Of a DNA stretch of 64,000 nucleotides, positions 53,290-61,613 are shown piece after piece; within the stretch, counting starts at the first letter, position 1; the number at the start of each line of letters is the position of its first letter. A model generated the notes under the pieces. The model was not told the DNA's origin. It made no database searches and saw nothing but the letters and a program-made list of their open reading frames with translations. Both the position numbers and the translations under genes were made by a program. The stretch is from QHXN01 sp963785125 (GTDB lineage: Bacteria; Acidobacteriota; Blastocatellia; Pyrinomonadales; Pyrinomonadaceae), in assembly GCA_963785125.1 (NCBI GenBank), contig CAWATU010000007.1, forward strand, positions 1,116,001 through 1,180,000, written 5' to 3'.

Positions 53290-54315
53290 GTGTACACGCT
53301 CGTAAATTCGCGCGGGCCGGGGCTTCGGCACCGGCCCGCGCCTTACTTTAGCGCGGCGCGCGCCCTCGCACGCGCCGCGCTCCTGACCCTCTTCCTCCTG
53401 TGCCCGACCTTCGCGGCGCAGGGCGGCCACACGCTCTTCGGAGACCTCCACGTAGACGGCGCGCGCGACGACGGCCGGAAGCCCATCGCCTTCACCGTCT
53501 CGCTCCACACAGAGGACGGCATCGTCACGGAGCGGCAGGCGGTCTCCGACGGCGGACGCTACCGCTTCCTCAACCTGTCCAACGGCGTCTACTACCTCGT
53601 CGTCGAGGCCGAGGGCGTCGAGCTTGCGCGCATCCGCGCCGAAGTCCAATCGCCATATAAGAACGACTTCCGGCAGGACATACAGTTGCAGATGAGCGCG
53701 GGGCGCCCCGCGCCGCCCGACGTTGTCGCCGCCGAAGACTTCTACAAGCGCAAGCCCGCCGGCCAGAAGCTCTACGAACGCGCCGGGCGGGCGCTGACGG
53801 AGAGGAAGTACGCGGAGGCGGCCGCGCTGTTCGCGCAGGTCGTCGAGGCCGACCCGCAGGACTATCAGGCGTGGACTGAGCTGGGCACCGCGCGGCTCTT
53901 TCAGGGCGACGCCGACGGAGCGGAGCGCGACTACCTGCGCGCTGCCGGCGCGATGCCCACGTACGCTCCCGCGCTCCTGAACCTCGGGCGCCTGCGCGTG
54001 ATGCGTAAGAACTTCGACGGCGCGGTCGAAGTGTTGACGAAGGCCGTCACGCTCAAGCCTCCTTCAGCCGACGTTAACTTTTTGCTCGGCGAAGCCTACC
54101 TCCAACTCAAGAAGGGCTCGAAGGCTGTGCCGCATCTCGAAGAGGCCGCGCGCCTCGGCCGCGCCGACGCGCACCTGCGCCTCGCCACGCTCTACAACGC
54201 CGTCGGCCTCAAGGAGCGCGCGGCCACCGAGTACGAGCAGTACCTCTCGAAGAAGCCCGACGCGCCCGAACGCAAGCGGCTTGAGGAATACATCAAGGAG
54301 AACAGGAAGAAGTGA
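53290..54315 (+). CDS. Secreted TPR protein with Ig-like N-terminal domain
   Basis: 341 residues from a GTG at 53290. Signal peptide with core ARAALLTLFLLCPTFAAQG. A carboxypeptidase-regulatory-like beta sandwich (about 45-125: RQAVSDGGRYRFLNLSNGVY) is followed by tetratricopeptide repeats (about 160-325: YAEAAALFAQVVEADPQDYQ, APALLNLGRLRVMRKNFDGA, ADVNFLLGEAYLQLKKGSKA). Close to the TonB receptor stop and coupled to the next gene. TPRs suggest a protein-binding periplasmic partner of the receptor (inference). Confidence 0.82.
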   Translation: MYTLVNSRGPGLRHRPAPYFSAARALARAALLTLFLLCPTFAAQGGHTLFGDLHVDGARDDGRKPIAFTVSLHTEDGIVTERQAVSDGGRYRFLNLSNGVYYLVVEAEGVELARIRAEVQSPYKNDFRQDIQLQMSAGRPAPPDVVAAEDFYKRKPAGQKLYERAGRALTERKYAEAAALFAQVVEADPQDYQAWTELGTARLFQGDADGAERDYLRAAGAMPTYAPALLNLGRLRVMRKNFDGAVEVLTKAVTLKPPSADVNFLLGEAYLQLKKGSKAVPHLEEAARLGRADAHLRLATLYNAVGLKERAATEYEQYLSKKPDAPERKRLEEYIKENRKK

Positions 54316-55307
54316 CGCCGTCACTCTTCAAGCGGGCCGCGCTCGCCGCGCTCCTCTCGCTCGCGGCCGGCCACGCAGTCGCCGCGAAGGAGACGCGCTA
54401 TCTGACTGGCTCCGGGTCGGACGTGCGCCCGAAGCTGCACGGCCCCGCCTATCACTTGCAGGGCGGCGGGACGGACGTGGCCGCGGCCTTCCAGTGGATG
54501 ATCGACGAGGTGCGCGGTTGCACGAGCTGCGCGACGAAGGTGGACGTGGTCGTGCTCCGCTCGTCGGGCGCCGAAGGATATAACGACTTCGTCTTCAAGA
54601 TGCACGGTGTGGACTCCGTCGAGACGCTCGTCATCAAAGACCGCGCCGACTCGGACACCGAGGCCGTCTTCAAGACCGTCGCTGACGCCGAGGTCGTCTT
54701 CTTCGCGGGCGGCGACCAGTGCAACTACGTTCGCTACTTCAAAGGCACGAGCGTCGAGCGCGCCGTCGAGCGCGTCCACGCCCGCGGCGGCGGCGTCGGC
54801 GGCACCAGCGCGGGACTGGCCATCCTCGGCGAGGTCTCCTACGACGCCTGCTCCGGCGGCAGCGCACAGTCTATCGAGGCGCTGCGCGACCCTTACTACA
54901 AGGACATCTCCTTCACCTACGACTTCTTCGACTGGCCGCCTCTGCGCGGCATCATCACCGACACGCACTTCGTCGAGCGTGATCGCATGGGCCGCACGTT
55001 GGCTTTCGTCGCGCGCCAACTCAAAGACAGAAGCTACAAGCGATTCACCAGCCTCGCCGTTGAACGCGAAACGTCAGTGGTGGCCGACCGGCGCGGACGC
55101 GCGCAGGTCTTAGGTAAAGGCCCGGTCTACCTCGTCCTCGGCGACCACGCGCCCGAAGTCTGCGAGCCCGGAAGGCCGCTCACCTACAACGGCTTCAAAC
55201 TCTGGAAGCTCCCCGCCGGCGCGACCTTCGACCTCAAGCGCCCGCCCGCCGACGGCTTCTACCTCGTCAGCGTCCGCGAAGGCAAAATCCTCGACAACCC
55301 TTATTAG
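54312..55307 (+). CDS. Cyanophycinase-like S51 peptidase, exported
   Basis: 331 residues; GTG start overlaps the TPR gene's TGA (GTGA), so the two are translationally coupled. Signal peptide 1-25. The S51 motifs are present: FFAGGDQCNYVRYF near 130-143 and the nucleophile S166 in GGGVGGTSAGLAI, with ITDTHFVERDRMGRTLAFVA giving the later conserved DxHF...R segment. Cyanophycinases cut beta-Asp-Arg dipeptides from cyanophycin; an extracellular form would scavenge it. C70/C73 and C137/C180 may pair. Actual substrate is not provable here. Confidence 0.87.
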   Translation: MTPSLFKRAALAALLSLAAGHAVAAKETRYLTGSGSDVRPKLHGPAYHLQGGGTDVAAAFQWMIDEVRGCTSCATKVDVVVLRSSGAEGYNDFVFKMHGVDSVETLVIKDRADSDTEAVFKTVADAEVVFFAGGDQCNYVRYFKGTSVERAVERVHARGGGVGGTSAGLAILGEVSYDACSGGSAQSIEALRDPYYKDISFTYDFFDWPPLRGIITDTHFVERDRMGRTLAFVARQLKDRSYKRFTSLAVERETSVVADRRGRAQVLGKGPVYLVLGDHAPEVCEPGRPLTYNGFKLWKLPAGATFDLKRPPADGFYLVSVREGKILDNPY

Positions 55308-55337
55308 CGTTAACACCTGTGTTAGACTCGCGAAATC

Positions 55338-56645
55338 GTGAGCGAGCGCATCTACCGCGACCCCGTACACAACATCATCCGGCTGCGAACGGACAGCGCG
55401 GAGGGGCGCCTGATGGTGCGCCTCGTCGATTCGTTCGAGGTGCAGCGGCTCCGCCGCATCAAGCAGCTCGGCCTCGCGCTCTTCACCTATCAGGGCGCCG
55501 AGCACTCGCGCTTCGCACACTCTTTAGGCGCGCTCCACCTGATGACGCGCGTGCTCGACCGCCTCTCCGAACGCTACCGGATATCGGAGGAGTCGCGCGC
55601 GGCGGCGCGCGCGGCGGCGCTGCTGCACGACACGGGTCACGGCCCCTTCTCGCACGTGATGGAGAAGGTCTTGAACTTCCACCACGAGGAGTGGACGCGC
55701 CGCGCGGTCTTAAGCGAAGAGACCGAGGTCGGGCAAATCCTCCGCGAGTTCTCACCCGAGTTGCCGACCGCCGTCGCCTCCATCATCGAGGGCACGTTCC
55801 AGCCCGCCTTCATCGCGCAGCTCGTCTCGTCGCAGCTCGACGTTGACCGCATGGACTATCTGTTGCGCGACTCGCTGATGACGGGCGCCAAGTACGGCAA
55901 CTACGACCTCGAATGGATCATCAACGCCATCGAGGTGGACGAGCAGGCCGACCGCATCTACGTCTCTGCGCGCGGCCTCTACGCCGTCGAGGAGTATTTG
56001 CAGGCGCGCTACTACATGTTCCGGCAGGTCTACTACCACCGGACGCTGCGTTCGGCCGAGGCGGTGCTGCGCTCGGCCCTGCGGCGCGCGCTCGAACTCA
56101 TCAGTGCGGGCGAGCGCGTCTGGTGCGCGCCCGGCACGGCCTTTGAAAAAGTTCTGAATCGCACGCCGCTCACGCTCGCAGACCATCTTGAGCTGGACGA
56201 CTCTGAAGTCACCTTCCACATCAAGCAGTGGCAGCGCTCGGAAGACCCAATTCTCGGCGACCTCAGTCGCCGCTTCGTCGGCCGCCGCCTGTTCAAGGCC
56301 ATCGACCTCGACATGCCCGAGGCTGAGCGCGCGGACTTCCTCGACGCTGCCCGCGCCGTCGTCGCGCGCAAGGGGTTCGACCCGGCCTACTACTTCATCG
56401 AAGACCACGCGGGCGACGTTCCCTACTACTCCTACTACACGGCCGAGGGCGCAGAGCCCAAGTCGCTCATCTACTGCGAGGACGGCTACGCGCGCCCACG
56501 CGTGCGCGAGATCAGCGAGTGTAGCGACGCCGTCCGCGGCCTGCGCGGCTACAGCCTCCACCGCGTCTGCTTCCCGCCCGAGGTCAAGGACGAGGTCTAC
56601 GCCCTCTACCACCGGAGCCCGAGCGCCGACGCCGCGGCCAACTGA
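55338..56645 (+). CDS. HD-domain phosphohydrolase, dNTPase/SAMHD1-like
   Basis: 435 residues from a GTG start. Opening RIYRDPVHNIIRL and VQRLRRIKQLGLALFTYQGA, then metal residues H61 (HSRFAHSLG), H97-D98 (LLHDTGHGPFSH) and the late Asp in QLDVDRMDYLLRDSLMTG (about 168-180) match the YwfO/SAMHD1 group. Members hydrolyse dNTPs to nucleosides and triphosphate, sometimes as phage defence. Long helical C-terminal region with DPAYYFIEDHAGDVPYYSYY. Cytoplasmic, no signal peptide. Confidence 0.9.
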   Translation: MSERIYRDPVHNIIRLRTDSAEGRLMVRLVDSFEVQRLRRIKQLGLALFTYQGAEHSRFAHSLGALHLMTRVLDRLSERYRISEESRAAARAAALLHDTGHGPFSHVMEKVLNFHHEEWTRRAVLSEETEVGQILREFSPELPTAVASIIEGTFQPAFIAQLVSSQLDVDRMDYLLRDSLMTGAKYGNYDLEWIINAIEVDEQADRIYVSARGLYAVEEYLQARYYMFRQVYYHRTLRSAEAVLRSALRRALELISAGERVWCAPGTAFEKVLNRTPLTLADHLELDDSEVTFHIKQWQRSEDPILGDLSRRFVGRRLFKAIDLDMPEAERADFLDAARAVVARKGFDPAYYFIEDHAGDVPYYSYYTAEGAEPKSLIYCEDGYARPRVREISECSDAVRGLRGYSLHRVCFPPEVKDEVYALYHRSPSADAAAN

Positions 56646-56668
56646 CAAGAGCGCCCGCCCGAAGCGCC

Positions 56669-57157
56669 ATGCCCGACATGCTCGTCAACCTTCTGCGTCT
56701 GCCGCTCATGGATGAGGCTTTGGAAGAGTTGCGCGTTGCAGGCATCGTCGTGCGGCGTGCGCGGCCGTGGGAGTTGACGCAGGTGCGCGAGTTCGTCACG
56801 GATAATTTCAGTCGGGCGTGGGCCGACGAAATCTCCGTCGGGCTCGTCCGCCAACCCGTGACGGTCTTCGTCGCGCTGCGCGAGGGAAGGCCCGTCGGCT
56901 TTGCCGCGTACGAGTGCACGCGCAAGAACTTCTTCGGGCCGACGGGCGTCATCGAAGAGGAGCGCGGGCGGGGCGTGGGCCGCGCGCTGCTGCTGGCGGC
57001 GCTCGGCGGCCTGCGCGAGCTGGGTTATGCTTACGCCATCATCGGCGGCGTCGGCCCCGCCGAATTTTACGAGCGCGCGGTCGGCGCGCGGCTCATTCCC
57101 GACAGCTCCCCCGGCATCTACCGAGACCCTCTGCGTCCCGAAGTGAAAGACTGTTGA
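56669..57157 (+). CDS. GNAT family N-acetyltransferase
   Basis: 162 residues. Acetyl-CoA-dependent transferase, substrate unknown. Motif A is EERGRGVGRALLLAALGGLR (R-x-x-G-x-G loop) after the strand VFVALREGRPVGFAAYECT; motif B is AYAIIGGVGPAEFYERAVGA. ATG at 56669; 23 bases after the HD gene, same strand, likely one transcript. Confidence 0.87.
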   Translation: MPDMLVNLLRLPLMDEALEELRVAGIVVRRARPWELTQVREFVTDNFSRAWADEISVGLVRQPVTVFVALREGRPVGFAAYECTRKNFFGPTGVIEEERGRGVGRALLLAALGGLRELGYAYAIIGGVGPAEFYERAVGARLIPDSSPGIYRDPLRPEVKDC

Positions 57158-57169
57158 AGTAAAGAGAGA

Positions 57170-58069
57170 ATGAAGTTCCGATTCACCCTCGTCATCCTTT
57201 TCGTCACCCTCTGTCCCGCTGGCGTCCGTGCGCTTGAGGCGCGGCCCTTGACCGTGGCCGTGCTCGACATGGGCGCCTCGCCGGTGGCCGAGCGCGTGGC
57301 CGAGCGACTGACGAAGGTGCTCGGGTCGGTCGTCCGGGAAGACTCGAAGCTCACCATTCTCGACCGCGGCCTGAGCCGCGCGGCGTCGCGTGGGGTCGGC
57401 TACGCGGGCTCGCTCAACATGACGCTCGCGGAGGCGCGCTCTCTCGGCGCGGCCGTCGGCTGCGACTTCTTCATTACCGGCGACGCGCAGACCATCCGCC
57501 GCTCCTCCTCCGAGCGCCCCATCTACTACGAGTCCTACGCGACCCTCTTCTTCGTCAGCGCGCAGACCGGTCGCCTCATCTTCTGGCTCAGGCCCTCGGC
57601 CGATGCCGATACTGCCAACGCGGCCGAAACCGTCCTGCTCGACAGGCTCAGCGCAACAACCATCGCCCCCTACGTCGGTATCGTCGCGGAGACGGCAGAG
57701 CGCGAGGAGCGCGAGCGATTCTCTTCCGATGAGGGCGAGACGGCGGCCGTCATCGACCTCTCGACCGACGAGGGCGCGGCGTTGAATAAAGACCTGCGCG
57801 AGCCCGCGCCCTACCGGCGCCTGCGCCCGGCCTACACCGACGCGGCCTCGCGTGCGGAGGCCGAGGCGACCGTCGATGCTCTGGTTGGAATCGGCGCCGA
57901 CGGCGAGGTCGCCGACGTGCACGTTGTGCGCTGGGCCGGCTTCGGGCTCGACGAAGAGGTCGTCGCGACCGTCAGGCGGATGCACTTTCGCCCCGCGCAA
58001 CGCGACGGCGAGCCCGTGCCCGTGCGCGTCCTCCTGCGTTATAACTTCCGCAAGCCGCCGAAGTCGTAA
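57170..58069 (+). CDS. Periplasmic protein with TonB-like C-terminal domain
   Basis: 299 residues. Signal peptide 1-21. The middle (about 28-165) resembles a nucleotide-binding-like or curli-CsgG-like stretch (LTVAVLDMGASPVAERVAER, KLTILDRGLSRAA, GCDFFITGDAQTI). The last 90 residues form a TonB C-terminal fold: SRAEAEATVDALVGIGADGE, VRRMHFRPAQRDGEPVPVRV, LLRYNF. It has no N-terminal anchor or Pro-rich spacer, so it is not a classical energy transducer. The family is common in Acidobacteriota. Confidence 0.78.
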   Translation: MKFRFTLVILFVTLCPAGVRALEARPLTVAVLDMGASPVAERVAERLTKVLGSVVREDSKLTILDRGLSRAASRGVGYAGSLNMTLAEARSLGAAVGCDFFITGDAQTIRRSSSERPIYYESYATLFFVSAQTGRLIFWLRPSADADTANAAETVLLDRLSATTIAPYVGIVAETAEREERERFSSDEGETAAVIDLSTDEGAALNKDLREPAPYRRLRPAYTDAASRAEAEATVDALVGIGADGEVADVHVVRWAGFGLDEEVVATVRRMHFRPAQRDGEPVPVRVLLRYNFRKPPKS

Positions 58070-58093
58070 TAGATTATTGGTCGAGGATAGAGG

Positions 58094-59440
58094 ATGAAGA
58101 AGTTGACCACAGAGACACAGGGACACGGCTTGAAGTCTTATAACTTCAGGCTGTGTCTCTGCGTCTCTGTGGTGAGCCTCTTATTCTCCACGCTGCTGCT
58201 GCTCGCGCCCGCGGGCGGCGCTCGGCGCGCGGAGTACGCCTCGACGCCGGAGGGGCGCCTGCGCATCTTCGACGAGGTCTGGGAGCAGGTCAGCGAGCGC
58301 TACTTCGACCCGTCCTTCCACGGCGTGGACTGGACGAGCCTGCGCGCGGAGTTGCGACCCCGCGCGGCCGCGGCGCGCGACGAGGCCGAACTCTACGTCG
58401 TGCTGCGGCGCCTGCTCGGGACTCTGCGCGACCCGCACACACGCGTCTACGCGCCCGGCGAGAGCAACGACTGGCGCGTACACCGCTACGTCTCAATCGG
58501 CGTCGCCGTGCGTGAGCTTGACGGGCAGGTCGTCGTCACCGATGTCGAGCGCGACTCGCAGGCGCGGCGCGCGGGCCTGCGCGCGGGCGACGCCGTACAC
58601 GCGCTCGACGGAGAGCCGGCCGCCGTGCTCGTCGGGCACAGGCTCGCCGAGCAGAGCGCCCCCGACTCGTCCGCCGCGCGACTCGCGGCCGTCGCGCACC
58701 TCTTCGACGGCGCGCCCGGCTCGCAGGTGCGCGTGACCTTCACGCGCGCGGGCGAGAAGAAGGAGCGCGAGGCCATCCTGCGGCGCGAGCCGCGGACGCG
58801 CCTGCCCTCGTTCGACGTTGAAGAGGAGGGGCACGGCGTACGGCTCGTGCGCTTCAACATCTTCACGCCCGAGGTCGCGGCGCAGTTCGCGCGCGCGCTC
58901 AAGGGCGAGTTGAGGGGTGCGCGCGCGCTCGTCATCGACCTGCGCGACAACGGCGGCGGCGAGACGCAGTCGATGGCCGACCTCGCCTCCACGCTGCTGC
59001 CCGCGGGCCTGAGCCTCGGGCGCTTCACCGACCGCACGGGCGCCGTCTGGCTTGAGCCTTACACGAGCAGGGCGCTGCTCTCGACGGCCGACTCGTTCGA
59101 GCGCTTCGGCCGCCCCGTCGTGCTCCTGACGGGGGCGCGCACGGCGAGCGCGGCCGAAGTCTTCGCCGCGAGTTTGCGCGAGACGAACCGCGCGTCCGTC
59201 ATCGGCGAGGCGACGTGCGGGTGCGTCCTCGGCATCCGCCGCCGCCACCGCCTCCCCGACGGCGGCGTCCTCGACGTGAGCGAGATGGACTACCACACGG
59301 CCGCGGGCACGCGCCTCGAAGGCACGGGCCTGCGCCCAGACGTGACGGTCGAGCCCACCCGCGAAGACCTCCGCCGCCGCCGCGACCGCGCCCTCGAACG
59401 CGCGTTAGAGATTTTGCAGGACGCGAGAGAGAAGCAGTAG
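58094..59440 (+). CDS. S41 peptidase with repeat-derived signal peptide; catalytic Lys replaced
   Basis: 448 residues. ATG at 58094 with CGAGGATAGAGG upstream. Residues 5-27 are read straight through a dispersed palindrome and form the front of the signal peptide (FRLCLCVSVVSLLFSTLLLL). S41 N-terminal helices (IFDEVWEQVSERYFDPSFHG), PDZ about 132-225 (ARRAGLRAGDAVHALDGEPA), protease core with S352 (TASAAEVFA). The position 25 residues on, normally Lys, is C377 (GEATCGC). So it is tricorn-like or inactive. The stop codon TAG lies in the next repeat (CAGTAG). A start at a GTG near 58170 inside the right arm cannot be excluded. Confidence 0.83.
   Translation: MKKLTTETQGHGLKSYNFRLCLCVSVVSLLFSTLLLLAPAGGARRAEYASTPEGRLRIFDEVWEQVSERYFDPSFHGVDWTSLRAELRPRAAAARDEAELYVVLRRLLGTLRDPHTRVYAPGESNDWRVHRYVSIGVAVRELDGQVVVTDVERDSQARRAGLRAGDAVHALDGEPAAVLVGHRLAEQSAPDSSAARLAAVAHLFDGAPGSQVRVTFTRAGEKKEREAILRREPRTRLPSFDVEEEGHGVRLVRFNIFTPEVAAQFARALKGELRGARALVIDLRDNGGGETQSMADLASTLLPAGLSLGRFTDRTGAVWLEPYTSRALLSTADSFERFGRPVVLLTGARTASAAEVFAASLRETNRASVIGEATCGCVLGIRRRHRLPDGGVLDVSEMDYHTAAGTRLEGTGLRPDVTVEPTREDLRRRRDRALERALEILQDAREKQ
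58106..58173. repeat. Dispersed CACAGAGACAC palindrome, copy 3, inside a coding region
   Basis: Arms 58106-58135 and 58144-58173 (ACCACAGAGACACAGGGACA and CTCTGCGTCTCTGTGGT) pair with three mismatches. The whole element lies within the 5' end of the S41 gene, 12 bases after its ATG. Confidence 0.88.
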
Positions 59441-59441
59441 G

Positions 59442-59560
59442 GGGAAGAAGTAGACAGTAAACAGTAGACATTAGAAGAACAGAGAGCGCGGCTTTCATCC
59501 GTTGATGATGAAAGCCGCGCTCTCTTTGTCTTCCCTACTGTCTACTGTCTACTTCTTCCC
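59442..59560. repeat. Composite heptamer inverted repeat with bidirectional terminator
   Basis: Outer arms 59442-59469 (AGTAGAC/AGTAAAC units) and 59540-59560. Inner perfect stem 59481-59499/59507-59525 (AGAGAGCGCGGCTTTCATC and complement). It separates two convergent genes; both stop codons are read from or directly against the repeat words. Confidence 0.88.
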
Positions 59561-59881
59561 GTCGAGGTCGAAGAGAGCTTTGAGGGCTCGCTTGAGGGCG
59601 TCGTCGCCGCTGCGCTCAAGCTCTTCCAAATCCTCGGGCGTGGCCTTGCCGGCGCGGGCGTCGCTGACCTTCTGCCAGAGGGCGTCGCGCGCGCGGACAT
59701 AGTCTTCGGGCAGCGCACGGCCGCAGTAGTTGCAGGCGGGGCTGCCCAAAGCGAGCAGGCGACGCTTGCAGTGCGGGCAGAAACGGAAGTCGGGGGCCTC
59801 GCGCGCGCCGGCCGCGGCGCCGCAGTTCGGACACTTCGCCGCTCCCTCTTCGACGACGCTCTGGCAGTAGTCGCAGCTCAT
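59549..59881 (-). CDS. Double zinc-ribbon protein (110 aa)
   Basis: 110 residues from the ATG at 59881. Cys pairs CDYC, CPNC, CPHC and CNYC give two zinc-ribbon knuckle sets (DZANK-like) in residues 1-55. The rest is an acidic-basic helix (PEDLEELERSGDDALKRALK). The stop TAG is inside the flanking repeat. Last gene of the zinc-ribbon/SPFH/toastrack cluster. Longer upstream frame belongs to other genes and is not used. Confidence 0.8.
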   Translation of the reverse strand: MSCDYCQSVVEEGAAKCPNCGAAAGAREAPDFRFCPHCKRRLLALGSPACNYCGRALPEDYVRARDALWQKVSDARAGKATPEDLEELERSGDDALKRALKALFDLDGKK

Positions 59882-59913
59882 AGCCGTCAAAGTTCCAGCG
59901 CCGCCTTTTGCGC

Positions 59914-60417
59914 TCAGCGGCGCCGGGGCCTGCGCGCGCCGCCGCGCTTGATGATAGTCACTTCGATGGGGTCTACCGTGGGCGACAGCGACGGGGGCTG
60001 AGTCTTGGCCGGCAGCACCCAGCACTCGACCGTCACCTCTTCGCGGAAGCCGCCGTCCAACGTCACGACGCGCGCCGCCTCGATGCCGCCCTTCGTCTTC
60101 AGATACCGGGCCGCGCGCCCGCACCGCCTGCGCGCCTCGCCCTCGTACGACCTGAGCCCGCCGTAGCAGACGAAGTAGGTGGTAGCCGTCGGGTCGTTGC
60201 GCGCCTCGATGGCGACGTTGTCGAGCCGCGCCTGCTCGTCGGGCCAGCGGATGTCGCCGTACTCGTCTATCTTGCGCGGGGATGTCGGCGAAGGGATGGG
60301 CGGGGCGGGCGCTTCCACGTCGGCACGCCCCGCGGCCGACGCGCGCATCTGCGTCCACCACACTCCGCCGAAGAGGGCCGAAGCGAACGCGAACATTAGA
60401 AGCGGCGTCCTCAACAT
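59914..60417 (-). CDS. Exported protein, OmpA-C-like flavour
   Basis: 167 residues. One N-terminal hydrophobic segment (PLLMFAFASALFGGVWW), a Pro-rich spacer, then a small alpha/beta domain: RLDNVAIEARNDPTATTYFV, GGLRSYEGEARRRCGRAARY, GGIEAARVVTLDGGFREEVT. The helix-strand order with a GI-x-x-x-R-V turn recalls OmpA-C peptidoglycan-binding domains. Short basic tail. Sits 36 bases after the SPFH gene. Confidence 0.7.
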   Translation of the reverse strand: MLRTPLLMFAFASALFGGVWWTQMRASAAGRADVEAPAPPIPSPTSPRKIDEYGDIRWPDEQARLDNVAIEARNDPTATTYFVCYGGLRSYEGEARRRCGRAARYLKTKGGIEAARVVTLDGGFREEVTVECWVLPAKTQPPSLSPTVDPIEVTIIKRGGARRPRRR

Positions 60418-60453
60418 ACGCCTCCGAGATATCCCGGGTCGCCGACGAGCAGC

Positions 60454-61596
60454 TTAAGCGGCCGTGCCGCAGTTGCCGCAGAACTTTGAGCCCGGCGGGA
60501 GCGGGTTGTTGCAGTTCTTGCACGGCTTCGGCTCGACCGACTGGCCGCAGTTGTTGCAGAACTTCGCGCCCGCGGTCACCTGCGCCTGGCAGTTCGGGCA
60601 CTCGACGCCCGCGGCCTGTTGCTGAGCCTGCGTGTTCGCGCCGCAGTTGTGGCAGAACTTCGCGCCCGCGGGGTTGGGCGACTGACACTTCGGACACGGC
60701 ACCATCTGCGCCGCCGCGCCGCCGCCGCCCTGCTGTCCGCCCTGCTGACCCTGCTGGCCCTGCCCGCCGCCGAAGGCGTTCGCCATCATCTGGCCGTAGC
60801 CGAAGCCCATGCCGAGCCCCATCCCCGTCCCGGCCGCGCCGCCCGGCTGCTTCGCCGCGTCGGGCATCGCCTCGGCCGCCTTGTACTGCATGTAGCGACC
60901 CATATCGCCCAGAGCAGACATCGACGAGCGCTCGTCGATCTTCTTCTGCACCTCTTCGGGCGGCGTGATGGCGGAGACGAGCATGTCCACCAGCTCAAGC
61001 CCCTGCTTGCTGAAGTCCTCGGCGACGCGCGCCTTCACGCCCGCGGCCAGCTCGTCGTAGTAGGCGGGCAGGTCGAAGACCGTCTTCAGGTTCTCGCCGA
61101 GCAGGTCGTTCAGGCGCGCGACGACGATGTCGCGCAGGTAGTCGCCGAGCGTCTGCGTCGAGACCAGCCCGCGCGTGCCGACGATGGAGGCGACGAAGAG
61201 CTGCGGGTCAGCGACGCGGAACGAGTACTTGCCGAAGGCGCGCAGGCGCACCATGTACAGCTCCGTGTCGCGGAACGGGATCGGCTCCTTCGTGCCCCAC
61301 TTCATGTCCTGGAAGGTGTGGCGCGCGACGAAGACGACCGCGGCCTGAAACGGCGACGTGCCGCCGAAGGGGAGCGAGAGCACCTTCGTCAGGAGCGGCA
61401 CGTTCATCGTCGTCAGCGTGTGTCGCCCGGGGCCGAACGTGTCGAGCGCCTTGCCGTCGCGGAAGAAGACCGCCGACTGGTTCTCCTGCACGATGAGCTG
61501 CGCGCCCATCTTGATGTCGGCCGACCCCTGCGGCGGGAAGCGCGACACGATCTGCTGCCCCGTCTGGTCGAAAAACTGTATGACTTCGATTGCCAT
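60454..61596 (-). CDS. SPFH-domain protein with C-terminal zinc ribbons (YdjI/virion-core-like)
   Basis: 380 residues. SPFH/Band 7 domain in residues about 30-245 (SAVFFRDGKALDTFGPGRHT, FGKYSFRVADPQLFVASIVG, GLELVDMLVSAITPPEEVQK), then a Gly/Gln/Met-rich linker and three zinc ribbons (CPKC/CHNC, CPNC/CNNC, CKNC/CGNC). This layout is that of Bacillus YdjI and the so-called virion core proteins, which work with PspA-type membrane stress systems. No transmembrane helix, so membrane contact would be peripheral. Neighbouring genes fit that role. Confidence 0.88.
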   Translation of the reverse strand: MAIEVIQFFDQTGQQIVSRFPPQGSADIKMGAQLIVQENQSAVFFRDGKALDTFGPGRHTLTTMNVPLLTKVLSLPFGGTSPFQAAVVFVARHTFQDMKWGTKEPIPFRDTELYMVRLRAFGKYSFRVADPQLFVASIVGTRGLVSTQTLGDYLRDIVVARLNDLLGENLKTVFDLPAYYDELAAGVKARVAEDFSKQGLELVDMLVSAITPPEEVQKKIDERSSMSALGDMGRYMQYKAAEAMPDAAKQPGGAAGTGMGLGMGFGYGQMMANAFGGGQGQQGQQGGQQGGGGAAAQMVPCPKCQSPNPAGAKFCHNCGANTQAQQQAAGVECPNCQAQVTAGAKFCNNCGQSVEPKPCKNCNNPLPPGSKFCGNCGTAA

Positions 61597-61613
61597 TTGG
61601 CTCTCCTCTTAAG

